In this document: in pieces, positions 12,110-23,249 of the stretch
How positions within the stretch are numbered: the stretch's first letter is position 1
Layout of the letters: each line of letters begins with the position of its first letter
Source of the DNA: Trichostrongylus colubriformis
Taxonomy: Eukaryota; Nematoda; Chromadorea; Rhabditida; Trichostrongylidae
DNA: 64,000 nucleotides
Assembly: GCA_963978905.1 (NCBI GenBank)
Contig: OZ022257.1
Location: 9,818,509 to 9,882,508, forward strand
Direction of reading: 5' to 3'
The notes under the pieces: generated by a model
What the model saw: the letters and a program-made list of their open reading frames with translations, nothing else
The model's database searches: none
What the model was told of the DNA's origin: nothing
Translations under genes and position numbers: made by a program

Positions 12110-12637
12110 TAAAGCTTAGGTTTGGGATAGCACCTCTTTCTTACGAAGACCAATGCTTAGCATACTCGCCGTCATTCTGTGGTGTTGTGACGCCGTGCCA
12201 GATGCTAGCACCGAAGAAAGGATAACAGAGCAAACTGCTGGAAAAACAGCAAGATTCAGAGTAGGTCACTTGAAGGAATGATAAGATTGTGCACACAAGG
12301 CTAGTAAACGATAGACCCCACCATCAAGGTAGCATGGTCACAGCATTTCAAACTCCATAACCGATGTGTCGTACCTGTGGATGGTCACTCGCATATGTAA
12401 CTGTTAATTAAATAAATTGTACGCTGTGATACTCTTCAGTATATCTGCATACGTAGCTCGCTCCTAACAATGCCAAGCGACTTGCGATGTCCGTATTGCA
12501 TCATCGCGTACCAAAATTGGTCGGAAAAAATTACATATTCGAGAATGATATTAAAACTGACCACACGTTCAAAGTCCTTGAATTTTTCCAGGTCTGTGCA
12601 TGCTGAAATGTGTACAAAGCTGAGAGCCGTCTGTGAA

Positions 12638-12810
12638 AGGCCGCATTCATACACCGTGGTGTCGGCGGCAAGGCGTGGCTGCGTGTCTTTGCGTCTCCAC
12701 CTGTGCCAGCCTACCTCGATGCCTGCGTCGTTGCTGCACCCCAGTACCACTATGTTTCGCAGCCTGTGAACGCAGCCACGCCTGCCGTCGCTGAGTATGA
12801 ACGCGGCCCA
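12638..12810. mobile_element. GGCC-ended palindromic-family MITE
   Basis: Left GGCCGCATTCATACACCG and right GAGTATGAACGCGGCC are inverted; GGCGTGGCTGCGTG and ACGCAGCCACGCC form an inner inverted pair. Confidence 0.6.
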
Positions 12811-13239
12811 AAGAAGAGCAGCATGAATGTCGTGTTTGCCTAATCCTAAAAACACTCACATTGTGCTATTAGGTGACATACTTGAAGAGCAACAGAAATG
12901 AATAGGAGATGCCATTCCATGCTGATGATTTGTAGACAATGAGTCTTGCTTTGATGTGGTGATATGTGAAGCCGCTGATTACAGCATTGAAGGGTTGATT
13001 GCAATTTCACTACCGATCGTTTTTTGTAAATAGTCATGCAAGATGTACGAGCAGTGATTATGAGGGGGTCTCACTGAAAACATGTAAGGTAACGTTCAAA
13101 ATGATTGGAATTACATAATGGAAGTGCGAAATCTGCGTGTTGTGGAATTGTGAAAGTTGTGAAAAGATCAGATGCGCACCGATCGTACGGATTATGGAAG
13201 CTGAGTTTTTAGCATTAAACCGCAATGCCACTGAAAAAC

Positions 13240-13478
13240 GGGTGTGTGCAGATATGACAGCGAATCGCGTGGCCGCCCGCGGCGAGCTACGCGGCGGGTG
13301 CGAGTGCCAGTGGCAGGGCATGGCAGCTTTCAAGCGAGGCAGTGCGGCATGGGTAGAAGCGCGGATGTGACGCAGCCACGCTCTGCCGGGCGCCCAAGAG
13401 CGATCGTTCGCAAGTCGTACTGGTGGCGCCGCGAGTGAAACGCCGCGAAGCGAGTCGCTGTCATATCTGCACACACCC
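13240..13478. mobile_element. GGGTGTGT-family MITE, copy A2
   Basis: Left end GGGTGTGTGCAGATATGACA, right end TGTCATATCTGCACACACCC, exact inverted repeats. The interior is in reverse orientation relative to copy A1. Confidence 0.85.
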
Positions 13479-13524
13479 GGTTATCTGAGGTTGATCACGA
13501 ATAGAAATCCGTTAATGGCGTTGG

Positions 13525-13592
13525 CGCCAACTTGGCCAAAATCGCTGAAACTTTCTTGGCACCAACTTGGCCAAAATCGATGAAACTTTCTC
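13525..13592. repeat. Short tandem repeat, two units of about 34 bp
   Basis: CCAACTTGGCCAAAATCG followed by TGAAACTTTCT occurs twice in tandem with one substitution. Confidence 0.6.
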
Positions 13593-13706
13593 TATAGATG
13601 CTATTAGGGATGCTGATCATGAATATGACATTCTTCTAAAGCGATTTCGTTACTAAGCTCCACCACAGCGGTGCAATGTATACTAGTAGGGGCACCCCTA
13701 AAAAAA

Positions 13707-14038
13707 ATCCATCCGAGCAACATTCCAACAACGTTCAGCGGGCAAGGCGCAGTTCAAATTCCCGCGCCCAATGCTGTCTTGCCTTTCTCTCTGCGTCCCT
13801 AACCTCGTGACTGTAGTTTCTTTGCTCTGATACCCACGGCCGCGCCCTCTCGGCCACCCCACCCCATCGGACCTCGCTTTGAGTGGTCTCGCGTAGGTAA
13901 AAGTAGTGATACTTCTTTCTGTATCTGTTTGTCGGTATGCCGGTTGGCTGTTTTTTCCGTTGGTAAATGACTGATGATGATAACGGGGTTGATAGAGAAA
14001 GACGACAACTCACAGTGAGCAACTAAATGGTATGGCAC
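13707..14038. repeat. Dispersed repeat E, copy 2
   Basis: Second copy of the repeat at 11781-12109, same orientation, with scattered substitutions. The minus-strand frame from 14038 keeps the same start (MPYHLVAH) as copy 1. Confidence 0.8.
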
Positions 14039-14857
14039 AATGTGCCCCGCATCCGACGCTATTTTTATCCGACGCCAAGTATACTGTAAGGATTTGGTAC
14101 CGTCCTGAATTTTCGTTCTTGTTCCTTATATGGCTGTTTAGAAGGCAGTGGCAGAGGTAATTCGGTCGTATCGGTTATTCACATCTTTGATACTGACCGG
14201 GAGACGTTTTCACCGCGAAGCACCACGTCATTTCGATCGATACGGCTTTAAGACGACACAATAATTATCATTTCGCTATACCGCTTATTACCATACACCT
14301 CAGTCATCTTCGGCAAAGTCGACCCGAGGAGGCGGATCGAGCCAAGAAAGACGGCTGGAGCTAAAAAAAGCCGCCTCCGCCACCGCTCGGGATGCTTTTT
14401 CGTAAAAGGATTTTGCCGCAGATGGGCTTCCCAGACCTCTAGTTTTTAAGTGAATATCGTCTTTTGGGGTCCCTTATCACCCACATTATCCCTATCAGTG
14501 TCTGAACGAATATGATGAGAAGAACTTGTTGCACCAATTTGGTGCAATTGCACCATTGGCATTAACGCCGAAAACGACGGTATATATCTGTGTCACTTTC
14601 TTTGCTCAATTCAATTTTGGAGTAGTGGTAGTTGAATAACGCATTATTAATATAAAATCTGAAGACATAGTGTCACGTTAATTTCGTAAAATCCAGTGTT
14701 CAGCGTTTGGCTAGTCAGATAAGCGAGTGAAGCATATATGTTTGACTCTACAAAAACGCCCGTTTCTTATTACTAGCATATGAAAATTTTTTTAAAGTTT
14801 TGTTCGTGATAGCTCGTACGTTACTATGTTTTATGAATCTTTTCTAAGGTCTTCACC
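14039..14857. other. Upstream region of the eIF2B epsilon gene
   Basis: Contains the inverted partner of repeat H near 14331-14375 and a short F-family end (TTATCACCCACATTATCCCT) at about 14472-14491. No promoter motif could be assigned with confidence. Confidence 0.3.
14837..14848 (+). promoter_or_regulatory. Probable trans-splice (spliced-leader) acceptor upstream of the eIF2B epsilon start
   Basis: A pyrimidine-rich TCTTTTCTAAG ends 9 bases before the ATG at 14858. In nematodes such an acceptor without a paired upstream exon commonly receives a spliced leader. The acceptor is seen; trans-splicing is inferred. Confidence 0.4.
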
Positions 14858-17800
14858 ATGGCACCCAAGAAGGATCAGAAAAAGGGCAACGATTCATTGA
14901 CTGGTGTGGTTGTGGTTGAGTCCTATGACCCACGTTTTGCTCCTTTCACGAATTCTGGAAAACCATGGGTGAGTAGTCATCCAGTACGGTGGCCGGTAAT
15001 TTTCGATCTACATTCGTGTTGGTTTTATGGTTACATGAATTATTAGCAGTAAGTTAACATCCTTATTGAGCCATCAATGATGCATCTTAATACGCATACC
15101 AGCACAATGATTAGGTTGTAAGGAAAGTTCTGGCCGGTTTTTGAAATTTCAACTTTGAGAGATCATAACTCGGCTCAGAATGCATCTTTTCTCACAGAGT
15201 GAGCACCATTAGATTCGCTACACTCTTGGCAACACTATGCATACCTACATAGCTCAATTTGATAAAGGGCTGATGATTTATATTGCGCGAAATGAAAAAA
15301 AGTCGACTCCAAATCGTCACTCTTTCTAAACACACTGCTACTGAAGGAGCTGGCCAGATGTTTTGGGAAGTGGGTAGCGTTAGATCTGATGAACATGATA
15401 GACGAGTAAGGGCCTTACCCTGCAACTGCTTCAATTAATGGAAGAGGATTTGTGAAAAATGCGCTTGCGCATGTCTGCCGTGAGGGGTCCCGCGGCACCC
15501 ATTTTTTTGGATTTTTCCAAATCAAGGCCACTTGAGGTGGTCAACTAAGGTTGCTTGTTGAGGGCCAATACTTATGGATATCCCCTGCAAATATGGACGC
15601 TCATCGCCTTCTGCCGTTTTAGTTAAAGCGATTTGATCAATTGAAAATCCAAGCAGCTCGTTCTCATTTCTGCACTTCTGAAACCAGAGACAATGTGTTC
15701 CATCCAGTAATCCACCCCCTGCTCTTGCAGTATTCACATTTGTGGTTCTCTTCGCTGGGACTCTGCTAAACAAGAACTCGTGAAGTGAAGTCATCTTAAA
15801 AGTGCCATTTTCGCAGCACTTTAAAATTTCTCTAATAATTCGAAAACCTTGTGACATTCCAAATAAAACATATATTCTGAAAGAGCAACTTTTTGTCTAT
15901 CTAACGGGCACCATATGTCAGCTGATTCATGTTGACGCGCTCTGATATTTAAATTTATCTTGTGAACGCAAAAAAGCGGCCAGAACTTCCCTTACAACCT
16001 AATAGTACAAGACACAAAAGTACATGAGACTTGGTGGTTTGGGCTTTGCTTAAACTGGGAAGTGTAGGGAGGAGTGGTGTACATTTTGCCTTTCGTTTTC
16101 CTTTATGCTGTTGGGCAGCCGAGTCTGTCATGGAACCGCTTCGTTAGTTGAGGCGTTCATTTTGGACAAAATTCGAACGATTTGAGTTTTTCGTACTTTG
16201 AATTTTCCAAATTTTGGTGCCCACGTATTCCAATTGGGGCGGTTTAATTAGCGTAACAATACGATAAAATTTTTAAAGAATGATCATGAAACTCATTTTT
16301 CAATTTACTTCAGTTCCATATTTGCTTTTTCAGGGCCTTTTTCCTATTTGTGGAATTCCTCTAATTAATTTTACCCTATCATGGATTGCTCGCACTGAGG
16401 TGCAGAAACTATTGCTGGTTGTATCTGAGCAAAATGTGCCATCATTGGCGGAAGTGGAAAGGTGCGTCACTGTCTTAACAAGAAATACTTGAAATACTCT
16501 CCGCATAGTAATCCTTGTTATAAACTGATCTCTTCTGCAGGAACTGGAAACACTGCTTCGAATCCTTATCCATTGTGAGTTGCAAAGACGCACTGAACGT
16601 AGGAGATGCCCTGAGGGAACTCGACTCCCGAGGACTTCTAGCAGGTGTGTTTTTGTTTTGCGATCATTGCATTTTCCATAGATATCAATGATTGTTTCCC
16701 GTTCTGCAGTTATGCTTCTTGCTTCTAACAGAAAGCAGTTAAGGGGATTTTTTGCTACTTTCAAATCCCGCTACAATTACATCATCCACGTTGCAGGCAC
16801 AAATAGCTGCCTTTCGGTATATTCATTTTGAAGAGTTAACTTGTAAATGTTGCTACATTTCGAAAAATATCACGTTTCTAGAGAACGCCGTGCTGAAAAC
16901 AAGAATAACGTGATGACGTTGATATATTCCGATTTGAAAACGGCTAAAAATGCTGTAGTTGCCTTTGACAAGTCGACCAAAAAAATGAAGGCGTACCATA
17001 AACAAGAGGATACTGGGCAGTTAGATATTGACAAGGTGCGACTTTACTTTATCAGCTGAAGTATCAATTCCACTGTACTCTTTTCAATGCACAGTGCCTT
17101 TTGATTCAGACTTATTTGCAACTTTGCTCGTATATCGCTTGGAAAACAAATTCATTCAGTCACATTTTCTCGAAGATGCTGTGGTACGCCAAGACATCGT
17201 CGACAGTGGCATCGCACTGTGCTCTTTGAACATATCAGCACAGTTCAGCGATAATTTCGATTTTCAACATCGAGATGACGTTATAAGGGAAATACTTGTG
17301 AATGAAGAGATTCTGCTTCAAAACATCCATGTGGAAGTGCTACCCTCCTCTGAGGCGGCTCTTTGTGTTACGTGGGTCCTAGCAACAATTTGTTTGTACT
17401 TTTATAGACTAGTGTCAATGATCTTTATAAGTACCTCTAACAATTTTAGGGACTACAGTTCCTTGTTACTAATAAGTAATCTCATTATGGAAAGGTGGTT
17501 TTATCCACTCGTTTTGGACAGAATGGTGGGTTTGGGTTTGAAGCTTCTCTTATTCGGAATCCTTTAGAAACTTTATATTTTAAGGTATCCCAGGAAAACT
17601 ACAAATTCAACTCGCTGCCAAGAAATGTTTACGTAGCAGTCAACGAAGAGGACACGAGGAAATTGTCACCATTTAGAAGGTGGATTTTTCACTAGTTCAA
17701 AGTTATACATACCATTATTGCCCATTATTATGCTAATGGTGTATCACTAGTTTCAGTGCATCTAAACAAGTACTTAATGTTACACTTGGTTTCGGATGTG

Positions 17801-20748
17801 ATATTGACGACTCTGTTGTTATGGCATGTGCGGTCATAGGAAATGGCACTAAAATCGGTGTGTATTATCAAGAATATTCCTGTCGTTATCTATTTGCCCT
17901 ACTTCATGTTATTTTGCTATCTCGTTTGTCGCTATTGTCGGTCTGTTGTATACACATGGTTCACCTGGCTAGGCTCATGTCAAACCTCGCGATTTTGCGA
18001 TGCCGTATTTTCGTGGCTACTTTTTTGTCCTAAGATTATTCGAGGCTGCGACTTCGCATGCACATTGCAAAATCTCACGGCAACCTGGCGTATTGCAGAA
18101 TTCGTATTGAAGCGGTATATAAAACACCAGAGTAGGACAACGGCGTCCGTAACATCGTTATACACATATCGATAAAAGCCGTACCATCTAGGCTGCAATA
18201 CTCGTATTTCCAACTGCATAATCGGTGAGAATTGTGTTATCGGAGCGAATTGCGATATCGAGGAATCAGTGTTGGGAGAAAACGTTCGAATACCAGACGG
18301 TACTGTCGTACGGAAGCAGTCTGTGATCTCAGCAAATGTGAGTTGAATGTTCAAATCCATAATCCATATCCATAATTCGTGTCTTTGTGCCACAGTGTTA
18401 CACTCTGCTGTTCAGGTCACTTATAGTCACAATCTTAACGTGCCATCGAATGCTGCTATTTGCTCGAATACTCCTCATGAGGATTTTGAAGAGATTATCA
18501 CATGTAAAGAGGCTGAAGGTAATTCGCTGTTTTCATATGTATCCTTCAGGGTGATCCATAATTCGTGTAACAGATTGTGCGCCACACCCTATCTCTTTCG
18601 ATTAGAAATTTACGAGGGTTCGGTACATCAGCATTTATTATTAGGTCTTGATTGATTGCATTATCTTATTTCATTAGCACAGAATTGAGGTGTTTACGTC
18701 TGGTCTTTGGATAGAGGTGGATCATTTTGGTCAACTAATGGAAAGGTTGACTTCGAAAATGCTAGCACAGGAGCGGAGAATGTGGGTGTGCCCTACTTTT
18801 GAAAGAAGCATTCTTTATCATGATTTTTCTCACTACATTGCCTAATGAGGAGAGTTTAGGAATCAGTGGGAAGTGATAGCGAGGTACTGGAGCCGACGGA
18901 AATGGATGTTGTGGGGCAATTTTATGAAGAAGTCGTGGAGAGCATGGAGAGGATTCAAAGTTTAACATTTAGCGATCAGCAAGTACGTCTTTCCTCTTCA
19001 CGTTTCGTTTCTTTGAGTGATCGCTATATCCGTGACATCTTCTTTCTTGAATACTGTGCGAGATAAAATTCTTGAAAACTGTGGTGGTACCCTGGCACCG
19101 TGGCAGTTAAACTTGTACTGACGTATTATCAAACAAGTCGTCGTAATTCTTCGAGGATAAGTTTGTCCTAAATGGTCGTTCAACAACACTATTTGATATC
19201 AGCGTAAAGTGATATCATGGAGTAGAAGAGATGTGTGCTAGATCGCGTAGTTGCGAATGTCGGAGAATAGCTCATAAATATTATTTTCAAAACCTTGTCG
19301 ACCACCGAGGATGTCTGTAATGTTGAACTTCGGTCAGTATATTCTAGATTTTCATGAATTCATTTCAGATGAATAATCTGATACTCGAAATAAACTCTTC
19401 AAAACTTGCATATAATATATCAATGGAAGATGTGGCAAGATGCGTATTTTCTGCATTCCTAGGTCTGCCAGGGAATGAAACCTGGACAGGATTGAAGGAG
19501 GTTTATTTGTTTGTCACTATGTACGATGTTATTAACAGTCACTGTCATTTCTGTGTTCACTACTTACATTTAAGCTTACTCAAAAATGGAAGCTTCTGTT
19601 CCTGAATTACTACAAGCCAAGGAAAAGTCAAATCCAGCTACTTATGGCTATAGAGGTAAGAAGTTTTAGCTTCAAACTTCGTAGATACTCCTACCGAAGT
19701 TCGGTGGTTGCACTGGGTCGATTTATAGTTTTCGCAGTACTTAGAAGTTCTAATGCTCACGATTTCGAACCGCAAGTGCCTTCTGTCCTTCGTTAAGGGA
19801 ACAAGTGCCGATATGAGTGCTTCTAAAACTGTGAATACACTTAATCATAATACCGCCTCTTGTTGTTTCTAAAATTTGATGAAGAGATGCGAGTCTTTTT
19901 GTAGGTTCACATGCAAAAAACTAACTGACACTGAAGGAAACATTATTGGCGATCCGATACTTTGCATGCGAGAATTACAATAACACTTGATGGCGTTGCT
20001 ACCTTAGGAGGGTGTCCTTCGAAATCCTCTAAAATAAGCATACCACGTATAAACAGTAAATTAGTAGCACGTATTTCTCCTGCCTTTGGCAAACTAACGA
20101 AAAGAAACAGAGAAGTCTTCATCGGTTTTCAGGATCGGTTCAAAGAGGATCCGGTAGAGTTCGGCAAAATGGTGACGAGATTAATTCACTTTTTATATAA
20201 TGAAATGGATATATTGGAAGAGGAAGCTATCTTGGCATGGGCGGACACATTGGATGAGGTATACTGCGTTATTTTTCTTCGAGATCGACACTACACTATG
20301 TGATTGGTTGTCTCTGCTTATTGGTTTGTTCGTCATGAAATTCGTTACTACTCCAGCAACCTGGAGAGATTGAGCCAAGTTTGTTATGGGGTGCGCTGAA
20401 AAGTTTGGACTGGGAAATTTCTAAATTTAGTTTCCCAACTTGGGCCTTTTGGAATAAATGAATCAAGGTTAGGTTCTAGAGCCGTCTAGATAGTGAGAGA
20501 GGTGGTGGTGTCACCATTGGCTAGAAATTTCCACAATGGGTCAGATTTCACTGTGGTTTTATGGTCAGGGTGATGGACGGGCTATAATCGAAAATCGTGA
20601 TGCACTTCTGCGAGTCCAAATGATTTTGGAGACAACGTGTTTTGCATCTTCATACTTGCAGGGCTCTGAACTGCGACGGGTTATGAAGCCCATAGTGGAC
20701 TGGTTAGAAGAAGACAGCGACGAGGATAGCGAAGGAGATTCGACATGA
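14858..20748 (+). CDS. EIF2B5: Translation initiation factor eIF2B subunit epsilon (spliced gene)
   Basis: Catalytic subunit of the eIF2B guanine-nucleotide exchange complex, which reloads eIF2 with GTP in the cytoplasm. Exons read with consistent phase: 14858-14968, 16334-16461, 16541-16644, 16744-16816, 16882-17035, 17160-17371, 17450-17525, 17594-17679, 17757-17857, 18192-18337, 18416-18518, 18867-18982, 19369-19500, 19575-19655, 20133-20258, 20662-20748; about 611 residues (human 721). The N-terminal nucleotidyl-transferase-like domain shows [10 protein letters not shown] followed by LVNEEIL. A hexapeptide left-handed beta-helix lies around residues 315-397 (CVIGANCDI type repeats). A C-terminal W2 domain ends with two aromatic/acidic boxes, [11 protein letters not shown] (about 569-579) and [11 protein letters not shown]. 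The start is the first ATG after a pyrimidine-rich acceptor. The exon 8 start could be 17585 instead. Intron 1 hosts a transposon. Assignment is by remembered family similarity. Confidence 0.93.
15114..15999. mobile_element. TA-flanked 886-bp DNA transposon in intron 1 of eIF2B epsilon
   Basis: Termini GGTTGTAAGGAAAGTTCTGG and CCAGAACTTCCCTTACAACC are inverted (one mismatch) and flanked by TA at 15112-15113 and 16000-16001. Minus-strand open frames at 15522-15857 and 15192-15434 fill most of it. Their products (containing [17 protein letters not shown]) were not recognised. A TA duplication suggests Tc1/mariner-type integration. Confidence 0.65.
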
Positions 20749-20881
20749 TCACGCCGATAATTCCAATATGTTGATTTGCCTCTTCTTTTCTTAGGATTGT
20801 TAAGTTGTACCTGTTACCCTGTGTGACAGTCGCTCATATGGGTTTTCTTGTTATGTTTATGATTGAGAGGCGCTTCCACTT

Positions 20882-20887
20882 AATAAA
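20882..20887 (+). terminator. Poly(A) signal AATAAA of the eIF2B epsilon gene
   Basis: A canonical AATAAA lies 134 bases after the stop codon, in AT-rich sequence. Confidence 0.6.
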
Positions 20888-21807
20888 GATATAGTTTCAC
20901 TGCTTTTACTGCAAAACTGTGTTCATCTGTCAGAGTATTTAAAGTGCTTTATACTGAAAAAATATATCTAATAAGAAAGAGTAATACGATTTTCAACCCT
21001 GGATAAGCAGCTTACTTATTACTTATCGTTAGTTGCATGCTGTAATCAGCTAATCTTCTCTAGACTCTAGACAACTTTTCCATTGCAAAATTTGATTATG
21101 CCTCGCTTAACTGGTTCAAATCTTGATCGCTCTGTGGCTTAATCTTGTTCATATTTGTATCTGATTCCGTTCTCATCCTCGAAGGGTAATAAAACGGGTA
21201 CCACAATCTCTAGGTAACACCTTGCTCCATTAGTTCTTCAAACGAGCTGCATTGTGACGTTGGTTCGGATAGAAGTAGTACTTCGAAGTTCTGGCTACCT
21301 TTCTATCGTGAGGGTGTATTTCAACGTTTCGGTAGGGCTACAGCAGCCGGAAAGGGTCAAGATAGCGAGTTTATAAGTAAGCACGACTAAATATAGTACC
21401 TGACCTCACTTTACTATAATCTTGGTCTTATTTGCTTTCCGAGTACCACGCGTTTATGCCTTCTTTACACAGTACGCCTGGTTCACAGCACGCGTCACGC
21501 TTAATGCAGAATGAATGCGGTGATGGAGATAGGGTATTCAGCGTTTTGATGATCCGCTGCGAATGTCATGTGCGAAGTACGGAATTTGCTCTGGTGACTT
21601 GTGGAGAGGATTATGGGAGCACCTGTGTTTCAAGTGGTCTATATTCAATGACTGCGCTCAGTGCTGACCTCGTGGTGACGATACAGCTTGGACCGAGTAT
21701 GGAGAACAAGATTTCTACAGAAATAACATTGCGAAGCAAGGAGTTTATTGCTATGATCTCCAAGAGTATCAGGACACCTTTTTTGAACTGAAGGTGGCAT
21801 AAGTTAG

Positions 21808-21967
21808 ACTCCATTTCGGAGCGTCTGATCGGGCGTGGCCTACGGACATGGGTGGGCGGCGAGGGTGAGAGTGTGCCAAGAGTGAGAGTGTGCGGCGAAG
21901 TGAGAGGGTCTGATACACTCTCACCCAAGTTCGTAGTCGCGCCCTATCAGGCGCTCAGAAATGGAGT
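21808..21967. mobile_element. C-family foldback MITE, copy 1
   Basis: ACTCCATTTCGGAGCGTCTG at the left mirrors GCGCTCAGAAATGGAGT at the right. The interior has GGGCGTGGCCTACGGAC and many GAGTGTG repeats. Confidence 0.7.
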
Positions 21968-23249
21968 TTATGTACTTTTGGAAAGCCTTGCTGCATTAAC
22001 CAGAAGTTAACTTAAATTTTTGAATAGAAGCGACAATAATTTATGAACAATTCATCTCACAGTCCACTGGGCTGAGCTAATTTCCCGCCGTTTGCTCTTT
22101 GAGAAACATCCCAATGTTTTGCACAGTTAGTTGGGAAATTGACCGACTGAATGGACTACGTCGGCTTACGACTTCCTCCTACTTGCCGACCACATTACTA
22201 TGCATTTTGGGGAAAGCTTAGATTTCGGAGAAGTTCAGGGCTTGTTCTAAAAGTATCCATCAGTGTTAGAAATAATCTCTTTGGCTTGGAAGGGCAGACA
22301 TTGGACACAATGATCTGTTGGCATGAAAATCGAAGAGTACGATGGTAAGAGCAGCCTTGGCAGTTTTTGCATTTTCAGATGTCATGCAGCACGATTCTTA
22401 GCGTTATCTATGGGACCTTTTTAGCTAGCTCTCGATCTCATTCTCAGTAAGGCTGGCTTGTGAAGAGGCTTTGACGGTCTCACCTTTTGAATGACATGGA
22501 CCGCATCCAAGAATTGTGTTATGTATCAGTTACTTTGGATTATGTTGTGCATAATCGTACAGACCGTGATTTCCCTATTCTCATTATCTTCTCGAGGATA
22601 AACATTTTCCGGGATCGCATAATTCCATTTCTTGGGTTATAGGGGAGGAAGGGCAGCAAACCAACTTTTGATCCTCCTCTACAGATCCCATGATTGATCA
22701 GTGCATCACTCGCGCTTTAGTAGAGGCTCTTGTCAATTTTGGAGTAAGCAGGACCTTCTCCGTGGTCCCCTTGTGGCAAACTGCGCTTTCCACTACTGCT
22801 CTTCTACTTTTTCCTTTTATCTCTGTCATGGAATGGGTGAGTAAATGGAGTCTATCCCAATTTCACCTTTTTTCTATTTCGCTTAGCCTTTCGAGTGCTT
22901 TGAAGGGGAAGGCTCGTACGAGCTCTTTCCTTTCCCCACCCACACTCCCTTTCGATCCCCCCCCCTCATGCCTCTGTGCACCACACGTAAAATGTGCTGA
23001 GAAAAATCGGCACATCCATGACAATGCACAAATCTGCAGAGTGCTGTTTAGTAGATTCACTATCAGGCTGAACAAATGATTCTCGTTTCTTCGTCATCGT
23101 TCATTTCTTTTCTTTAATATTTCTACTTTTCTACTGATTCTTGCCCCTTTTGTCCTTCTTGCATGTGACCGAACTCGTTTTTAAATTCTTGAGAACAGCA
23201 GAGGGAGCCGTGCGGAAGTTGCTCAAGCCCAGTACAAACAGCCTTGTAG

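Larger units (their letters stand above)
20749..23249. other. Intergenic region between eIF2B epsilon and UBE3C-like genes
   Basis: Holds the 3' UTR of the upstream gene, a C-family MITE at 21808-21967, and otherwise short unsupported open frames. A TTGTAG acceptor-like site abuts the downstream ATG at 23250. Confidence 0.4.
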
